A model generated the notes under the pieces. That model saw nothing but the letters and a program-made list of their open reading frames with translations. It searched no databases and was not told where the DNA came from. DNA of 64,000 nt from Chamaecyparis obtusa. Lineage: Eukaryota; Streptophyta; Pinopsida; Cupressales; Cupressaceae. The DNA is taken from contig BSBK01002058.1 in NCBI GenBank assembly GCA_027943335.1, positions 588,501 to 652,500 on the forward strand, written 5' to 3'. This document shows positions 12,001 through 24,298 of the stretch, piece by piece. Position 1 is the stretch's first letter, and each line of letters starts with the position of its first letter. The position numbers and the translations under genes are program-made.

Positions 12001-14460
12001 CCGATTGTGAGGTAGACCATCGTTTTTTCCCTCAAATTTTGATCAATTCCATACTCTAGTCCAAATTATTTCACATGGGAAGGTGAATCAAATCGTAGGA
12101 AATACTTTCGATTTACCTTGTTTCGTATCAAGTAACAAATTATTTCGTATGAAAATTTGTCAGGGAGTCTTATTTCATATGTGCATACATCTTTAATATT
12201 CTTTCTTATTGCACATTGAATACTTTCGTACAAAATTCTGTCATCTAAAACTGTTTCGTATTTCACAATAAATACTTTCATATGAAAATTGTCTGGTTTA
12301 AAGTTACGTATGGAAAATAGAATGCATTTGGAGGCATAATTTGAATTAGTTTTCAGATTTCTAATGCTAATCTTGGCGTGTTGTGTCTCTATAGGTCGAT
12401 TGTCAAAGGACCAACGCTCCTCGAAGAATTTGATTGTAAACGACTATAAAACTACTAACAATTTTGTGTTGTAGAATGGTAGTAGAGGACATTGAAAATC
12501 TTAGACTACTAATGCATTTGTGATTGCAAGTTACGTATGGAGTTTCAAGTAAAAAAATCATGTGCTTTTTATTATCTTGATTTCGAGGCACTTAGAATTT
12601 ATTAGGGAGATCACTTGTATTTGATTTGTTGGATATTAGGGGAGTATGCTCTTTTCTTTTTAGGAAAATCAGAAACCTTGACATGTTCAATCAGTCATTT
12701 GCAAATGATCTCAAGTAAAAAAATCATGTGCTTTTTATTATCTTAATTTCGAGGCACCTAGAATTTATTAGGGAGATCACTTGTACTTGATTTGTTGGAT
12801 ATTAGGGGAGTATGCTCTTTTCTTTTTAGGAAAATCAGAAACCTTGACATGTCCAATCAGTCATTTGCAAATGATCTTTGGGGAATGAACTATGTGTTGA
12901 TGTGCTTGGGAGAAACGACTTGAATGGGAGAGTGTTCTCTTTTCCCTTTAGGAAAATCAGAAATCTAGATATCAAGTTGCAATCCACATTTTCATGTTCA
13001 TTCTTTACCTTTAGAGAACCTATCATGGTGTAAAAATATCATGACAATGACTCGAGTGGGAACAAGGCAAATCTATCCTCTTCCAACCCACTATAATCAA
13101 ACAATCTCTTGAGATTAATGTCTCAAAAGAAAAATGTATCTTGTGCCTGGTATTCTTTGGAGATTAAATGTCCTAAATAGCGCTTGTGATACCACGTTGT
13201 ATTGTATTATTCACAAGTTATCTTTGAAAAGAATGCCCTTACTAGAAACCCCAGAGTAGAAGATTTTACCCAGTTCACCTCCAAAAGTGGAGATAATCCT
13301 TTTGTAAGGAGGGGGAAGAATGAAGACACTCACCATAATTATTTCCTTGAGTGTGTTAAAGCGAATAATATGGCTTTATAGGACTCATTGCATAGCTCTC
13401 GCAAAGGAAAAAACATAGGCGTCCTTTAGGGGGTGACATGACTATGTGAGCCAAAGGAATACCAAACTGTGGGAAAGCATTCTGATAGCTCAATCAAATT
13501 TTCCTTTTCCCAATAAAGCTTGTCTAATATTGTTGTCAAATGTTCTAAATTCATGAAAATAAGGTCTTCTTGAAGACTAAGAACATACACTTTTTGTTAG
13601 GGTTTTGAGAGACAAACCAAAACCGTATTGCTTTATGTTTGATGTGTGTGTTCATGATCCAAAATTGTGCCAAAATTTGTCTAAAAATGTTTACAAAAAA
13701 CACAAAACTCCTTTAGGTTAGTGGCAAAAATTCCTGTTACTAAATTTTTGGGTCATTTGCCCACTATTTTTGTATGAAAATATACCTCTACAAGATAGTT
13801 TCATATTGTCTATAATCTTACTTTGTACGAAATGAGGTATATAACCTAATAATTTTTCACATTATTTGTCTTGCTTTTTCATATGAGAGCTTCATAGTTT
13901 CGTACTAGTTCCTAAATATTTGTATAAAAAAGAGTCATTTTATAGACCTCAAACATTAAACTTGATCAATGATTGGGATACTCATTTCAGTGTTCCTTCA
14001 TGTTATATCCTCCAAAGTTAAAAATATGGACATTATCAACCTACTTTTATCATATCTCATTCAATTGATCTTGTCCTAATCAATTATTTATTGTTTCATT
14101 ATGTTGTCTTATCAATTGAAACATTTGATTGCCAAGGTTATCATCGAGATCATCAAACCCGCAAGAAAGACCTCCAAAATCACATCAAACATCTTGTCAA
14201 TCAATCAAATCAATCCTAGGACAAAGCGTTGCACACTTTATCAACAAATTGGACATAAAAAAAATTGAACCTTGTGATTACAGTTCGGTCATCTTGAGTT
14301 CATGGTTAACACAAGATCTAATAAGTATTATTTTGATCAAGACCCTAAAAACACATCTCATACTACATTAATTACCTTTGAACAAAGAGACTCATAAAAA
14401 ATAAATTCTTTATTTGATCAAGAGTCACACATTCACATAAATTAAGAAGATTAAAATACT
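12001..14460. other. AT-rich non-coding region left of the gypsy element
   Basis: No protein domain is recognised in any frame. It may be leader DNA of the element that follows. The only clear structure is the tandem duplication at 12,545-12,876. Repeated TTTCGTA(T/C) words occur at about 12,080-12,290 and 13,770-13,930. Confidence 0.4.
12545..12876. repeat. 166-bp tandem duplication
   Basis: Two adjacent copies, each starting TCAAGTAAAAAAATCATGTG (12,545 and 12,711) and ending TTTGCAAATGATC. They differ at only a handful of bases, mostly C/T changes. A third, diverged piece (CTCTTTTCC.TTTAGGAAAATCAGAAA) follows at about 12,930-12,975. Confidence 0.93.
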
Positions 14461-14466
14461 TCCAGA

Positions 14467-15400
14467 ATGTCACTAGAAGAGAATGTTTGGATAGGATATC
14501 ATGAGTGTGATCATCAAAGTGATCATAGTAATCACAAAAATATTGATGATTCTAATAGTGATGAAGAGAAAAGTTAAGAAGACTTTAATAAATGTTGAAA
14601 CAAAGTAAAAGGTTTCAAAAGATGATGTAAAGAATCCTAAACTCTAACAAGGAAAGATATTTCATGCACCTAGCATCTATGGGACTCAAACTTCCTAAAT
14701 ATTTTGACATAGATCAACTAAAGACAATAGTTACAAAAACACCCATATGTATTCTCTCCAAAAAACTATATACTCTACAAGCTAAAATCAAGACTCTTAA
14801 GAAAGAAAAGGACAAGCCCTCAAATAAGTATTCTCCTGATCACATATGACCTTTCCCCTTTGATATTTTTTTTCAAATGACCCCATTCCCCTCAAACATC
14901 AACATACCTAAATATGACAAATATATTGGGAATTCGGATCTTCAAGATCATGTGAGAGAGTTTTGCACACTCATCATGTATTTTATGCATGATCCAATGT
15001 ACCTCATGAGATCATTCCCATGTAGTCTTGGTGGTTAGTCCATGGAATGGATCTTTAAACTACCTCTAGGTATCAAATCCTTCAATGACCTAATCAAACT
15101 ATTCATCTACTAATACTCGTACACCATTCAATATACCATCACAATGTTGGACCGTTGTAACCCTAAATAGTTAAGTGGGGAGTCTTTTATCTTATTCGTT
15201 CAGAGATAGAGAAATATATTTGAAAGGTATCCAAGAAAAATCCTTGAAAATAAAAAGATACATATCTTTACCAATAATCTGATCCCATAAATCAACTTTT
15301 TACTCCAATTACAATGCCCATCTATTTTTGACAAAAGTGTGGATAGTACCATGAGGATAGAAGACATCTCAATGAGAAAGGGGGAGACCACACTCTACAA
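14467..15400 (+). pseudogene. Gypsy gag remnant
   Basis: Gag packages the element RNA. An N-terminal stretch starts at an ATG near 14,467 and passes through a Lys-rich part (to about 14,850). The gag core is then read as words such as NINIPKYDKYIGNSDLQDHV, REFCTLIM, YLMRSFPCSLGG, GIKSFNDLIKLF and TMLDRCNPK (about 14,900-15,170). These match the usual spacing of the plant gypsy gag domain. Stops appear where Gln or Trp is expected (for example GG-stop-SMEW). Confidence 0.75.
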
Positions 15401-16559
15401 GGACACAAAATTATCTAACAATTCCAATTATAACAACAAAAAAAATCCAAGTATTTCAATTTTAAAAAAATTGGTAAATGATGGAGTTGTAGAATCATCT
15501 AACACTAAACTGGTCTTCAATTTATCAAGTAGCATTCAAGATACTAAAACAACTCCTAATACTAAATAAGTTCCTAGAGTTAATCAAAATTTTAAAAATG
15601 ACAAAACACCTTGGGTCTCAACACCTAAGAGAAATTTAACTCCTCTCAGAGAACCACTTGAAGCAACATTGAAGAATCTGCTAGAAAACAAGATCATAAC
15701 ACTACAAGAATCATGACCATGGAACCACAACTCGAAACTAAGTGGTGGAATAATGATAATTTTTGAGCCTATCATAGAAATAAAGGTCACAAGACAAATG
15801 AGTGCATAAAGCTCAAACATGTGATTCGAGACCTAATTGACAATGAGACAATAATGATTGATGGACACAAATCTCACAATCATTACATTGCATTCAAGGA
15901 ACCATTACTCAATTATGAGAAAGGTGAAAATTTAAAATCCAAATGTAAAAAAATAAATTACACCTATGCTAATGAGGACAATATGATCAAGATAATTGAA
16001 ATGTGTCAACAATCCATTAATGATCAATTTGTCAATGAGGTTCTTACACTTCATGATAATCCAATACTTGACAAGAAGTAGAATGAAATGATGTACTGAG
16101 TGTCCTAAAACCAAGTGAACAATCAGTCAATATTATCATTATTAGAGAGAAAATGAAAGAATCTGCACTTTCTAATGTGGACACAAGAATTCAAATGAAA
16201 GTCATTCTCAAAGGAGTTAATTCCTAATCAAAGAAATCAACTACTTCAACATCCAAACCTACTACATCAAAATAATTTGTACCTTCATCATCGTCACCCA
16301 ACTACAACTTGGTAGATCAACTACAAAGGACCTCTACTAAAATCCCAATCTTTGAATTTCAAAAATGATCTCTTAGGAATAGGGATATTCTAGAATAGGC
16401 CCTGCTTGGATAAAACACTCCGAAAGACTTAGATGTAGATCAGTAACAAGATATGGTTTATAATTTTAATTTTCCACATGATTTATCTTTCTTTGAGGAA
16501 AATGAAAATTCCTTGACTCATCTAAATAATAAACCTTTGCACGTATAATTTTTAATTGA
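15401..16559 (+). pseudogene. Gag-to-protease linker remnant
   Basis: A low-complexity region rich in Lys, Asn and Ser with short frames (15,339-15,569 and 15,821-16,081). Around 15,760-15,830 the words YHR.KGHKT.ECIKLKHVIRDLID resemble the basic region before protease in Tat-type elements (HK..EC). No individual function is assignable. Confidence 0.5.
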
Positions 16560-16920
16560 TAAAAACTAAGACAAGTGTGTCTTGATAGATGGAGGTGTTG
16601 GTTTGAACATTTGTACCTTTAATTTTGTAAAAGCCTTAGGGTTCTCATTACATACAATAGACCCTAAAAGAAAGATCACTATCAAGGTGTATGATGAAGA
16701 AGAGAGATCCTCTAAAGGATTGGTTTTATTACCTATAAAAGTAGGACACATTGAGAGGGATGTCATTTTCCAAGTGCTTGGATTACTTCTATCTTATAAC
16801 TTCTTATAGGGAAGTTCTTAGATTAATGGAATGTAGGTTGTTTCATTAACATATCATTAGTATGTAAAGTTCCCACACAAAACAATTGAGGTCACCATAC
16901 CAATAGAAGTTGTCTACCCT
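16560..16920 (+). pseudogene. Gypsy aspartic protease remnant
   Basis: The protease matures the polyprotein. LIDGGVGLNIC at about 16,580-16,612 carries the active-site region (DGG in place of the more usual DSG, as in many Tat-type relatives). IKVYDEEERSSKGLVLLPIK and the hydrophobic VIFQVLGLLLSYNFL follow, as expected of a retropepsin fold. The frame ends in TAG at 16,807-16,809, and the next words (INGM.VVSLTYH.YVKFP) continue the family pattern through stops. Confidence 0.78.
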
Positions 16921-17069
16921 TGCAACACATTTAAATAAAATGATAGTATGATCCCACACAAAAAGGAGGCATAAAAAAGATCAAGAAGATGAAAGGTCTA
17001 GAGAAAGTGCTATGAGAAACTTTGAGAAGATACTCAAAATCAATGATCTAAAGATAGGAGAATACAAAA

Positions 17070-18660
17070 GTGGATCCATTTCCATCTTTGGCTAATCTCC
17101 CTACATCTCCTAGGTCTTACATAAAAGCTTCATTATATTTTTCACCCTCTATCTCTAAATCTTTGACCATTCATGAAGGAATAGGATTTCTAAAAGATAG
17201 TGTATCTCTTGCTGAAGAAAATGAGGAAAAGTTTTTCCTACCATGTCTATACAAAGGAGAGGATCATGATCAAGAGGTAAACCATATTTTGCAGAAAATA
17301 GGATATAAAAGTAAATGAGCCCTTGGAAAAGACAAAGGAATTTCATAGCCTTTACATACAAAGTTTAGAAATCAAAAAGACAAAATAGGGCTAGTTTATA
17401 AAGAACAAAGATTTAATCCTTCATCCCAAGATGATCCCATCATTGATACTAAAGAATAATAATCTAAAGAAGAAGCTAAAGTGGTACCCTTCTCATTTGA
17501 AATAATACTACACATACAAGGATAAAATACCACTTATCAATGAGAATCTTACATGCCCTAAGAACTAAGAGAACTGGAAAATCAAGAATCAATTTCATCT
17601 CAACAATGGTCAAAAAAAGAAAGGGAACAAAAAAAGAAGAGGAGAAAAATACAAGTATAGAAATAAATCAACTATCAGTAAGACTTAAGTCTTAGAAAGA
17701 AAAATATTTAGTTTATCTATAATCTAAGAAATAACTTGAAAGCTAAGAAGAAGAAGTCAATTCTAAAAAGGAAGAAGCACCCATGACTATAGCACGCTTC
17801 TTGTGTAGATTGGAAGAAAATCAAATAGACTCACATGTTATGAATAGGATTCTCAATCTAATTCTACGATAGACATTGAAACCTAAATTTTATCCATAAG
17901 CATTCTTACCAACTAGAGGATGGATAAATATCAAATGCAAGGTTAGTTGGGTTAGATTTACATAATACTAATGACTCTAGAAATGATGTTATGAATATTT
18001 ATGGTCTAACTAGTTATTTGGAGAGTAACCTAATGGAACTCGTCTTACTAGTTAGGAGCTTTTATGATAACACAGTGGTATCCCTTGAACCATTTAAATC
18101 ATTATCCCTAGTACACCCTAAACTCATTGAATGGAGTAAGAACAAACCAATGAACCTACTTTCCTTAAAAAAAGACTATAATTTTGCATGCTACCTAAAT
18201 GTAGTTGAACCCCTCACCTCTTCTACCAATGTAATAAGAATGAATATGATAGAGGGGGATATCATGTTTCTTAGTCTTAAAAGAAAAATAAAAAGCATTC
18301 TCATGGTGAAAACCACATTGTGGTATTGTGAAAAACTAAAATAGTAAAAATAAATGACGTATCCAATGATGGAAACCTCTCTAAGGTGCCATAAGATGGA
18401 AATATTGATGTCCTATCTAATCACTTTCAGGAGAGGTCTTTATTGTTGATTGAACCTTGATGCAACCATTCAATTTGGAAACCACAAAATCTCCTCAAGT
18501 GGTATACATAGAATGTGATCACTATTAGAAAAAGAAAACAATCAATTTACAAATTTATTTTGGGTAATAAAATAAAATTTTCATGGTATTACTTAGATAT
18601 TCCTTGAATTTATCCCAACCTAATCAAGCATCACCTCTTAATCGCTTCAATATTTAAACT
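17070..18660 (+). pseudogene. Protease-to-RT linker remnant
   Basis: This includes a frame at 17,070-17,318 and one at 17,991-18,344 (with DIMFLSLKRKI near its end). The spacing agrees with the long linker between protease and RT in Tat-type elements. No catalytic motif is expected and none is seen. Confidence 0.45.
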
Positions 18661-19550
18661 AGTAGAACAAAAACTTAGAAAGATGCATCCACATGCGACA
18701 CTACTAGTCAAAGCTGAATTGGAGAAGCTATTGAAAGCCAGTTTCATAAGAGATATTGATTACATTGAGTGGATTTCTAATATTGTACCAATTTCCAGGC
18801 TAGACAAGTAATTAGGGTATGTATAGACTTTGGGGACCTTAATAGATCTTTCCCAAAAGATAACTTCCCACTTCCCAACATTGATATAATTATTGATCTC
18901 ACTACCAGATATGAAATGTATTCATCAATGGATAGTTTCTTAGGTTAAAACCATATCAAAATAGCATTTGAAGATCAAGAAAATAAAGCTTTCACTTATG
19001 CTTCGGGAACTTCCAATTGGAATGTAATACAATTTGGGCTTTAGAGTGAAGGTGTAACATATCAATGAGAAATGACCACTATATTATATAATATGATGTA
19101 TAATAACATGGAAAGATACGTGGATGATACACTAGCTAAATTAGAAAAAAGAAAAATGTACCTAGATGACTTATAAAGGATCTTCAATAGAATGGAGCAG
19201 TCCATACTGAGATTGAATAGAAAGAAGCAAATCTTCAGTGTAACATTTGAAACAATCCTAGGATCAATTGTATTAGAAAAAGATATTGAAGTGGACTAGG
19301 AAAAGGAAAAATCCATCATGGAGATAAAACCAACAAATAAAATTAATCAGAATGAGATATTACAAGAAAAACTCCAATTTATCAAAATATTCATCTCCCA
19401 ACTAGATGATAAGGCACAACCCTTCATGAAGACATTGTAAAAAAGTGTAACTTTGAAATGGGATGAGTGGTGTGCAAAAAATTTCCATTAGATCAAATAT
19501 TATTTGTCAAATACACATATCCTAATAGAACCTATACAAGGGAAACCATT
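18661..19550 (+). pseudogene. Gypsy reverse transcriptase remnant
   Basis: It begins with EQKLRKMHPHA, ELEKLLKASFIRDIDYIEWI and SNIVPISRLDK. Later come a decayed DFRDLN-type box and the active site YVDD at 19,117-19,128, followed by DTLAKLEKRK. The catalytic Asp pair survives although the surrounding frame is broken by many stops and by frame changes around 18,800-19,300. Polymerase activity is impossible in this copy. Confidence 0.8.
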
Positions 19551-19559
19551 ACTATTGTA

Positions 19560-19800
19560 TACATTTAATCTATAAAAACATTGCTCGGAGTTCTAATCGC
19601 ACAACATGATGAAATAGGAAATGAAAGAATAATTTATTACATCAGTAGGACATTGGTTTCCTATGAAATCAATTACACCATGACTAAGAAATCTTTCCTC
19701 GCAGGGGTATTTTCTTCTCAAAAGTTCAAACACTACATGTTGGCTCATTCAGTAAAGTTGATCACAAAAAATTGAGCCATTGAAATATATATCTAACAAA
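19560..19800 (+). pseudogene. Gypsy RNase H remnant
   Basis: A 64-codon frame (19,581-19,775) reads LGVLIAQHDE, ERIIYYISRTL, YEINYTM and SQKFKHYMLAH, the standard gypsy RNase H pattern (GA.LAQ.D, YYISR.L, Y...E). The expected Glu in the TPMEK box is changed (TMTKK), so the site is probably damaged. The words ILSEFDIEYV follow at about 19,833-19,865. Confidence 0.8.
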
Positions 19801-19969
19801 GAAAAATTAATAGATAGATTTGAAAATGGGTTATGATCTTAAGTGAGTTTGATATTGAGTATGTTTCCTCACAAAAAAATCAATAAGTGTCATGTCACTA
19901 CACATCACCCACCTGATGCACCATTTCTAGATAATAAATTACTAATGATAGAGTTTCTTGATGAATTAA

Positions 19970-20430
19970 TCATACACTTAACAAAGCACCCATGGAAGAT
20001 GTTCTTTCATGGTTCATTCACCCAAAAGGAATCAAGAGGTAGTGTTCTTTTCATAATTTCTCAAGGATACAAAAATTCCTAAAGAATACAAAATGATATT
20101 TCCATGCACCAAAAACATTGTTAAATATAAAACTTATGTGAATGGATTGAAACTAGAAATTTAATGGAAAATTGTAGAATTCAACATCTATGGATATTCT
20201 TAGATGATTATAAACCAAATCAGTGATCAATATCAGACAAAATATGAAATTATCATGCCATATAAAAGAATGGTTGGTGACTTGAAGAAATACTTTATGT
20301 TCATCACTTTCCAAGAGATTTCCAAATCGGAGAATAAAGAAGTTGATGCTATGGCCACTCTATCCTTAATGTTATAGAAAGAAGAACACCAATTCTTCAA
20401 TGACTTCTTAGTGTAATAAATCCCCTTCCC
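19970..20430 (+). pseudogene. Second RNase H-like (aRNH) remnant of the Tat lineage
   Basis: Around 19,990-20,080 the words WKMFFHGSFTQKESRGSVLF match the start of the extra RNase H found in Tat-type gypsy elements, with His in place of the catalytic Asp of the DGS box. Further words in shifted frames (FNIYGYS, NQISDQYQTKYE, PYKRMVGDLKKYF, VDAMATLS) continue the domain to about 20,370. The Asp-to-His change is GAT/GAC to CAT. Confidence 0.7.
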
Positions 20431-20599
20431 TACATATGATTCAGGCCAGATTCCCAAACAACCTGCTTAATTATGGGCTATGATTCTTGAACATATGGAG
20501 AAATTTATTCTTACATAAGAGACCAAATTATCCTTGATGGCTTATCTAAAAATGAGAAACAAAACCTTATTTGAATGCACCATAGTATCTAATCATAGC

Positions 20600-21752
20600 T
20601 AATGAATTATATAGGCCTGGTCTAGATGGTACTCTACTTAGATGTTTAGAACATGAAGACTTGGACCATGCACTACAAGAATTCCACAAATGTATTTGTG
20701 GATCTCATTCGAATGGGTTCTCGTTAGCCAAGAAAATCCTGAGGGTTTAATACTACTAGCCTAACATGGAAAAAGATGTTATCCAATATGATAAATCTTG
20801 CAAAAATTGTCAGTTGCATGGAATATAATCCATGCTCTAGCCAAGGAGTTGATACTATTCATAGCTCACTGGATATTTCAACAATGGGAATTTGATCTTG
20901 TCAATTAGATCTATCCTTCATCATCAAATGGACACATTTTTTTTATTACACCAATGGTGTATTTTATGAAGTGGGTTGAGGTCGCCCCTTTAATCAGGAC
21001 AACTACTAAACAACTGCCAATGTTCATCCTAGACTACATTATCTATAGGTGTGGGACCCTCTCTTCTTTTTAAATTGACAATGGAGTCAATTTAAAAGTA
21101 AGGATATGGATGAATTATTTGATCTATTTTACATCACCCAACACTGTTCCTCAATCTACTACCCACAAGGGAACAAACAGGTTGAGGCATCCTACAAGAA
21201 AATACTAAAAATATTACATAGAATGGTGAGCACATCAAGTAAAGGATGGCATCTACAGTTGAATCCATCATTGTGCGATTACAACAGAATCACCATAACT
21301 CCTCTGTGGTAAATGCCATTCACTATTGTGTAGTGTTCAGAGGTAGTATTACTTATTGAGATAGAGGTACCATCATTCAGAGCATCATTAAGAGGACTAA
21401 TAACATATGAAGATTATAAGATATTGACAATCCAATAATTAAAACTACTTGATGAAAAAATAAAAGAAGAATTTGACCATTTAAGGGTCTATCAAAAGAG
21501 AATGTCCAGATCCTATATAGAAAGAAAGTGTGAAACAAATAATTTTAGGTTTCTTTAATCTTTTGTTAAGACAAAATTATAAGACACAACAATATAGAGA
21601 ATAGAAGGAAAAATTTGAATGCAACTAGCTTAGTCCCTTTGTTATCATAGTGACATTTGACTCTAAACCATATCAACCGTCAACTCCAAAAGGAGAACCT
21701 CTCCTCAAACCTATTAATTCAATTGACCTAAATAAATTCTATACCTAACATT
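20600..21752 (+). pseudogene. Gypsy integrase remnant
   Basis: A zinc-binding region is read as H...CGSHSNG.SLAKKIL...YY.PNMEKDVIQY.KSCKNCQLHG (about 20,670-20,822). The core has FDLVN (first Asp), TDNG-type IDNGVN (about 21,070) and YYPQGNKQVEAS (about 21,160-21,190, with the Glu), so all three DD-E residues seem present in scattered frames. A C-terminal part (LRGLITYED, KRMSRSY, GEPLLKPINSIDLNKFY) ends near 21,750. Multiple stops and frameshifts occur. Confidence 0.82.
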
Positions 21753-22090
21753 CTTAGAGAAGTAGTTCATGTATTGTGAAAAGTGTTCCTGAAAAAATTA
21801 AAAAAATAGTAAAAAATATTCCTAAATAAAAGCAAAAACATTCTAAAAATTCTTGAAAAAAATCATCACCCTGGTGAAAACCTAGAAAATAGGTGCCTTG
21901 ATGATACAAAAAAAATAAATTGAAAAAACATAAAAATTTAAAAAATAGAAAAATAGAAAAAGAAAGAAAAAAGGATAAAAAATGCCAAAAAAAAATGAAA
22001 AATAAGTGCTCTAGTGAAAACTTGGTAAATAGGTGCCTGAATAGCAAAAGACTAATAAAGACAAGTGGTGACAACCTGGTAAATGGGTGT
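21753..22090 (+). repeat. Post-integrase A-rich tail with repeated GGTGAAAACCT motif
   Basis: A-rich DNA carries three spaced copies of a motif like TGGTGAAAACCTAGAAAATA followed by GGTGCCT (about 21,871, 22,014 and 22,066). From memory, Tat-type elements have comparable repeated CCTGGTGAAAAC words downstream of integrase. A 106-codon frame on the minus strand here is a Phe-rich shadow of the A tract. Confidence 0.6.
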
Positions 22091-22616
22091 CACTTGTAAT
22101 CAATGCTCGATCTACCAATGCGTAGATTGGTTATCCCGCCTGCATTGGCTTCAGTTTTCTTTCCTTCTTGTATATACCTCTAGTCACTTTTGTGACCTTG
22201 TAAAACTTATTTGGCTCGTGCAACACCATCATCAGTCAGAATTAGTTGATGTCTTATTCCTATGATAGTCATGTTTCACTAGGGGTAGTTTCCTTGTAGT
22301 TCTGTTAGCCAAGTCAGTATCTTTTTAGTTAGTCATCTCATAAATTAGATTTCGTCATCCTGGTCACTCATCATTTGATGGTTTTCCATTGACACAACAA
22401 TATTTATCAACACCCAATTCATCATACAAATAATGTTTCTCAACACTAACAACTGAACACGATGGTTTTTCTCAACACCCATCGACTAAATTTTACTAGA
22501 ACAAGTGATCAATAACATAGAACAAACAAAAAACTATCACCACACAGTGGTGTTTTCAACATCACATAGCCACAGAAGCATTTTTGTTTTTCAACAACCC
22601 AAATAAACAAACATAT
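22091..22616. other. Non-coding spacer right of the gypsy body
   Basis: No gene is recognised. The words TTCTCAACAC(C/T) recur four or five times between about 22,395 and 22,600 with irregular spacing. It may contain gypsy 3' LTR DNA, but no LTR edge can be shown. Confidence 0.35.
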
Positions 22617-24240
22617 TGTAATGTTCCTCGAGGGAACCCAGGAGAGATTAATCTAAAAATCATTACTAAGTTAACAAAATGATTTTTTTCTTAAGAATTT
22701 ACAAATAAGAATGAATAATAAAGTGGAAGTAATAATATAAAATCAATACATACTCATAAATACAATCTCAATTATAGATTACAAATCTCAAGGGTTCCTT
22801 GATGTATAATTACATAAATACAATTAAATCTATTAAGTACAATAATCATATAAATCTTTTGCATAATGAAACTAGCATACATCATCTCATTAAAGAATAA
22901 ACAAATACATCTAAACCATATGATATACATGATAAAACACATCCACCACACAAGTCACAGGGTATGTAAATATTTTTTAGTACAAAGTATAGATAAAAGA
23001 AATATTAGGAACACATCTCCAAAGATGAAAGAATAAGAAGTAACTCCAACAAGGATCATCCTGCACAGGTACAAGAATGTCAATGTCTCAAATGGTAATA
23101 GAGTCACTACCTCTTGACCTTGTGGAAACATATGGTTTGACTCCCACTATGCTAATGAGATAACATCAAATGCCACACAGAAAAAAATACAAAAAATCAA
23201 TCATTGGGTAGTACTAAGAAAGGATCCTAAAAGATTCCTATATCAAAGATACAACTCAAAAATCATAGGTATGCACACTAATCTAGAGGAAACCAACACA
23301 TGTAGGAAACATAAGATGATATTAGGGAAGTTTTATCACATATGTCAACCCCTTGGAATGATCTCACTAGACTCTGACTTCCAAGTGTGAATATAGGCAT
23401 AACCTGAAATCCTCTCATGTAGACAAGGATAACTGATTATGCCAGAACTCATTGTCACTACTAGAAGGGAAAACATCTTCTCCCACTCCCATCCTTAGCC
23501 TATACTACGGCTTAAGCCATGGGTGAATCCATTATCATATTAATTTATTTTAAAACCCCATTTAATGTATTATATTTTAACTTATTAGCTAACTTACTAA
23601 GGATATCCAGGTAGCCACTTCTAGGCTCTAACACCTCGAAAGTCTCAAAAGTCTCAAAAATGTCTCAGAGATAAACGTGAATCATAAAAGTCAAGATCTG
23701 GTTCCATAATGCTACAAGAACTTACATAATGAACTTCCATCACATAAAAATCATAAAACTTTCAAATAGTAAACACTTAATCAAGAGCTTCCATAAGGTT
23801 GTGTTATAACACAATTGAATGCCATACAAGTATACTAGACAAACAAGCATAATGCAATTCCCTAACCCTTCCTTTAGTAACAATGCTAAAAAGGATAATG
23901 TTAAAGATTCTCTCTTAAACCACAATCACAAAAGGAAAAATAATCCAAAGAATTTAATAAAAATAAATTAATTTATAAATACCATTGTATACACTAATTT
24001 ATTAAAATAATCTCTAAGAGGACTATAATCATATTCCTAAATTAAATTCTTCTTTATACATGAATAATTAATTTATACAAAGAATTAAATAAATTGATTT
24101 GAAATCCATAATTACTAAACTCATATAATTACACAAGTTATGGCATTTCTTTTCTCTACAAATTCACACATTCTCTCTATTGAATATCTTGACTCTCAAC
24201 TTAGTTTCTAAGTTGCAAAAACAAAATATGCCTCCTATCT
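22617..24240. repeat. Left part of an old LTR, relative of the solo LTR at 59,405
   Basis: It starts TGTAATGTTCCTCGAGGGAA, paralleling TGTCATGCCCCGCAAGGGAA at 59,405. Similar words continue in order: an ATTACTAAG / AGTAGTGATT segment, then at 23,120-23,185 a stretch (GTGGAAACATATGG...ACTCCCACT...GAGATAACATCAA) resembling 60,105-60,165. No coding is seen. The rest of this LTR appears to lie beyond the LINE, after about 44.3 kb. Family membership is reasonably clear; the exact right edge is not. Confidence 0.55.
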
Positions 24241-24298
24241 CCTAAGGAGGTCATCATATGGGGATCAGCATAGGGTTTCTACTAAAACAACTCCTAAT

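Larger units (their letters stand above)
14467..22090 (+). mobile_element. Decayed Ty3/gypsy LTR retrotransposon, Tat-type (body)
   Basis: Gag, aspartic protease, reverse transcriptase, RNase H, a second RNase H-like segment and integrase occur in that order on the plus strand, which is the gypsy order. The extra RNase H between RNase H and integrase is typical of the Tat lineage. All domains are riddled with stops and frameshifts, so the copy is old. Convincing LTRs and target duplication were not found. After integrase comes a repeat-rich non-coding tail. Confidence 0.85.

Noticed and set aside
21754..22074. Phe/Leu-rich minus-strand frame that looks like a membrane protein
   Set aside because: It is the reverse of the A-rich, Lys-codon-rich tail of the gypsy element.
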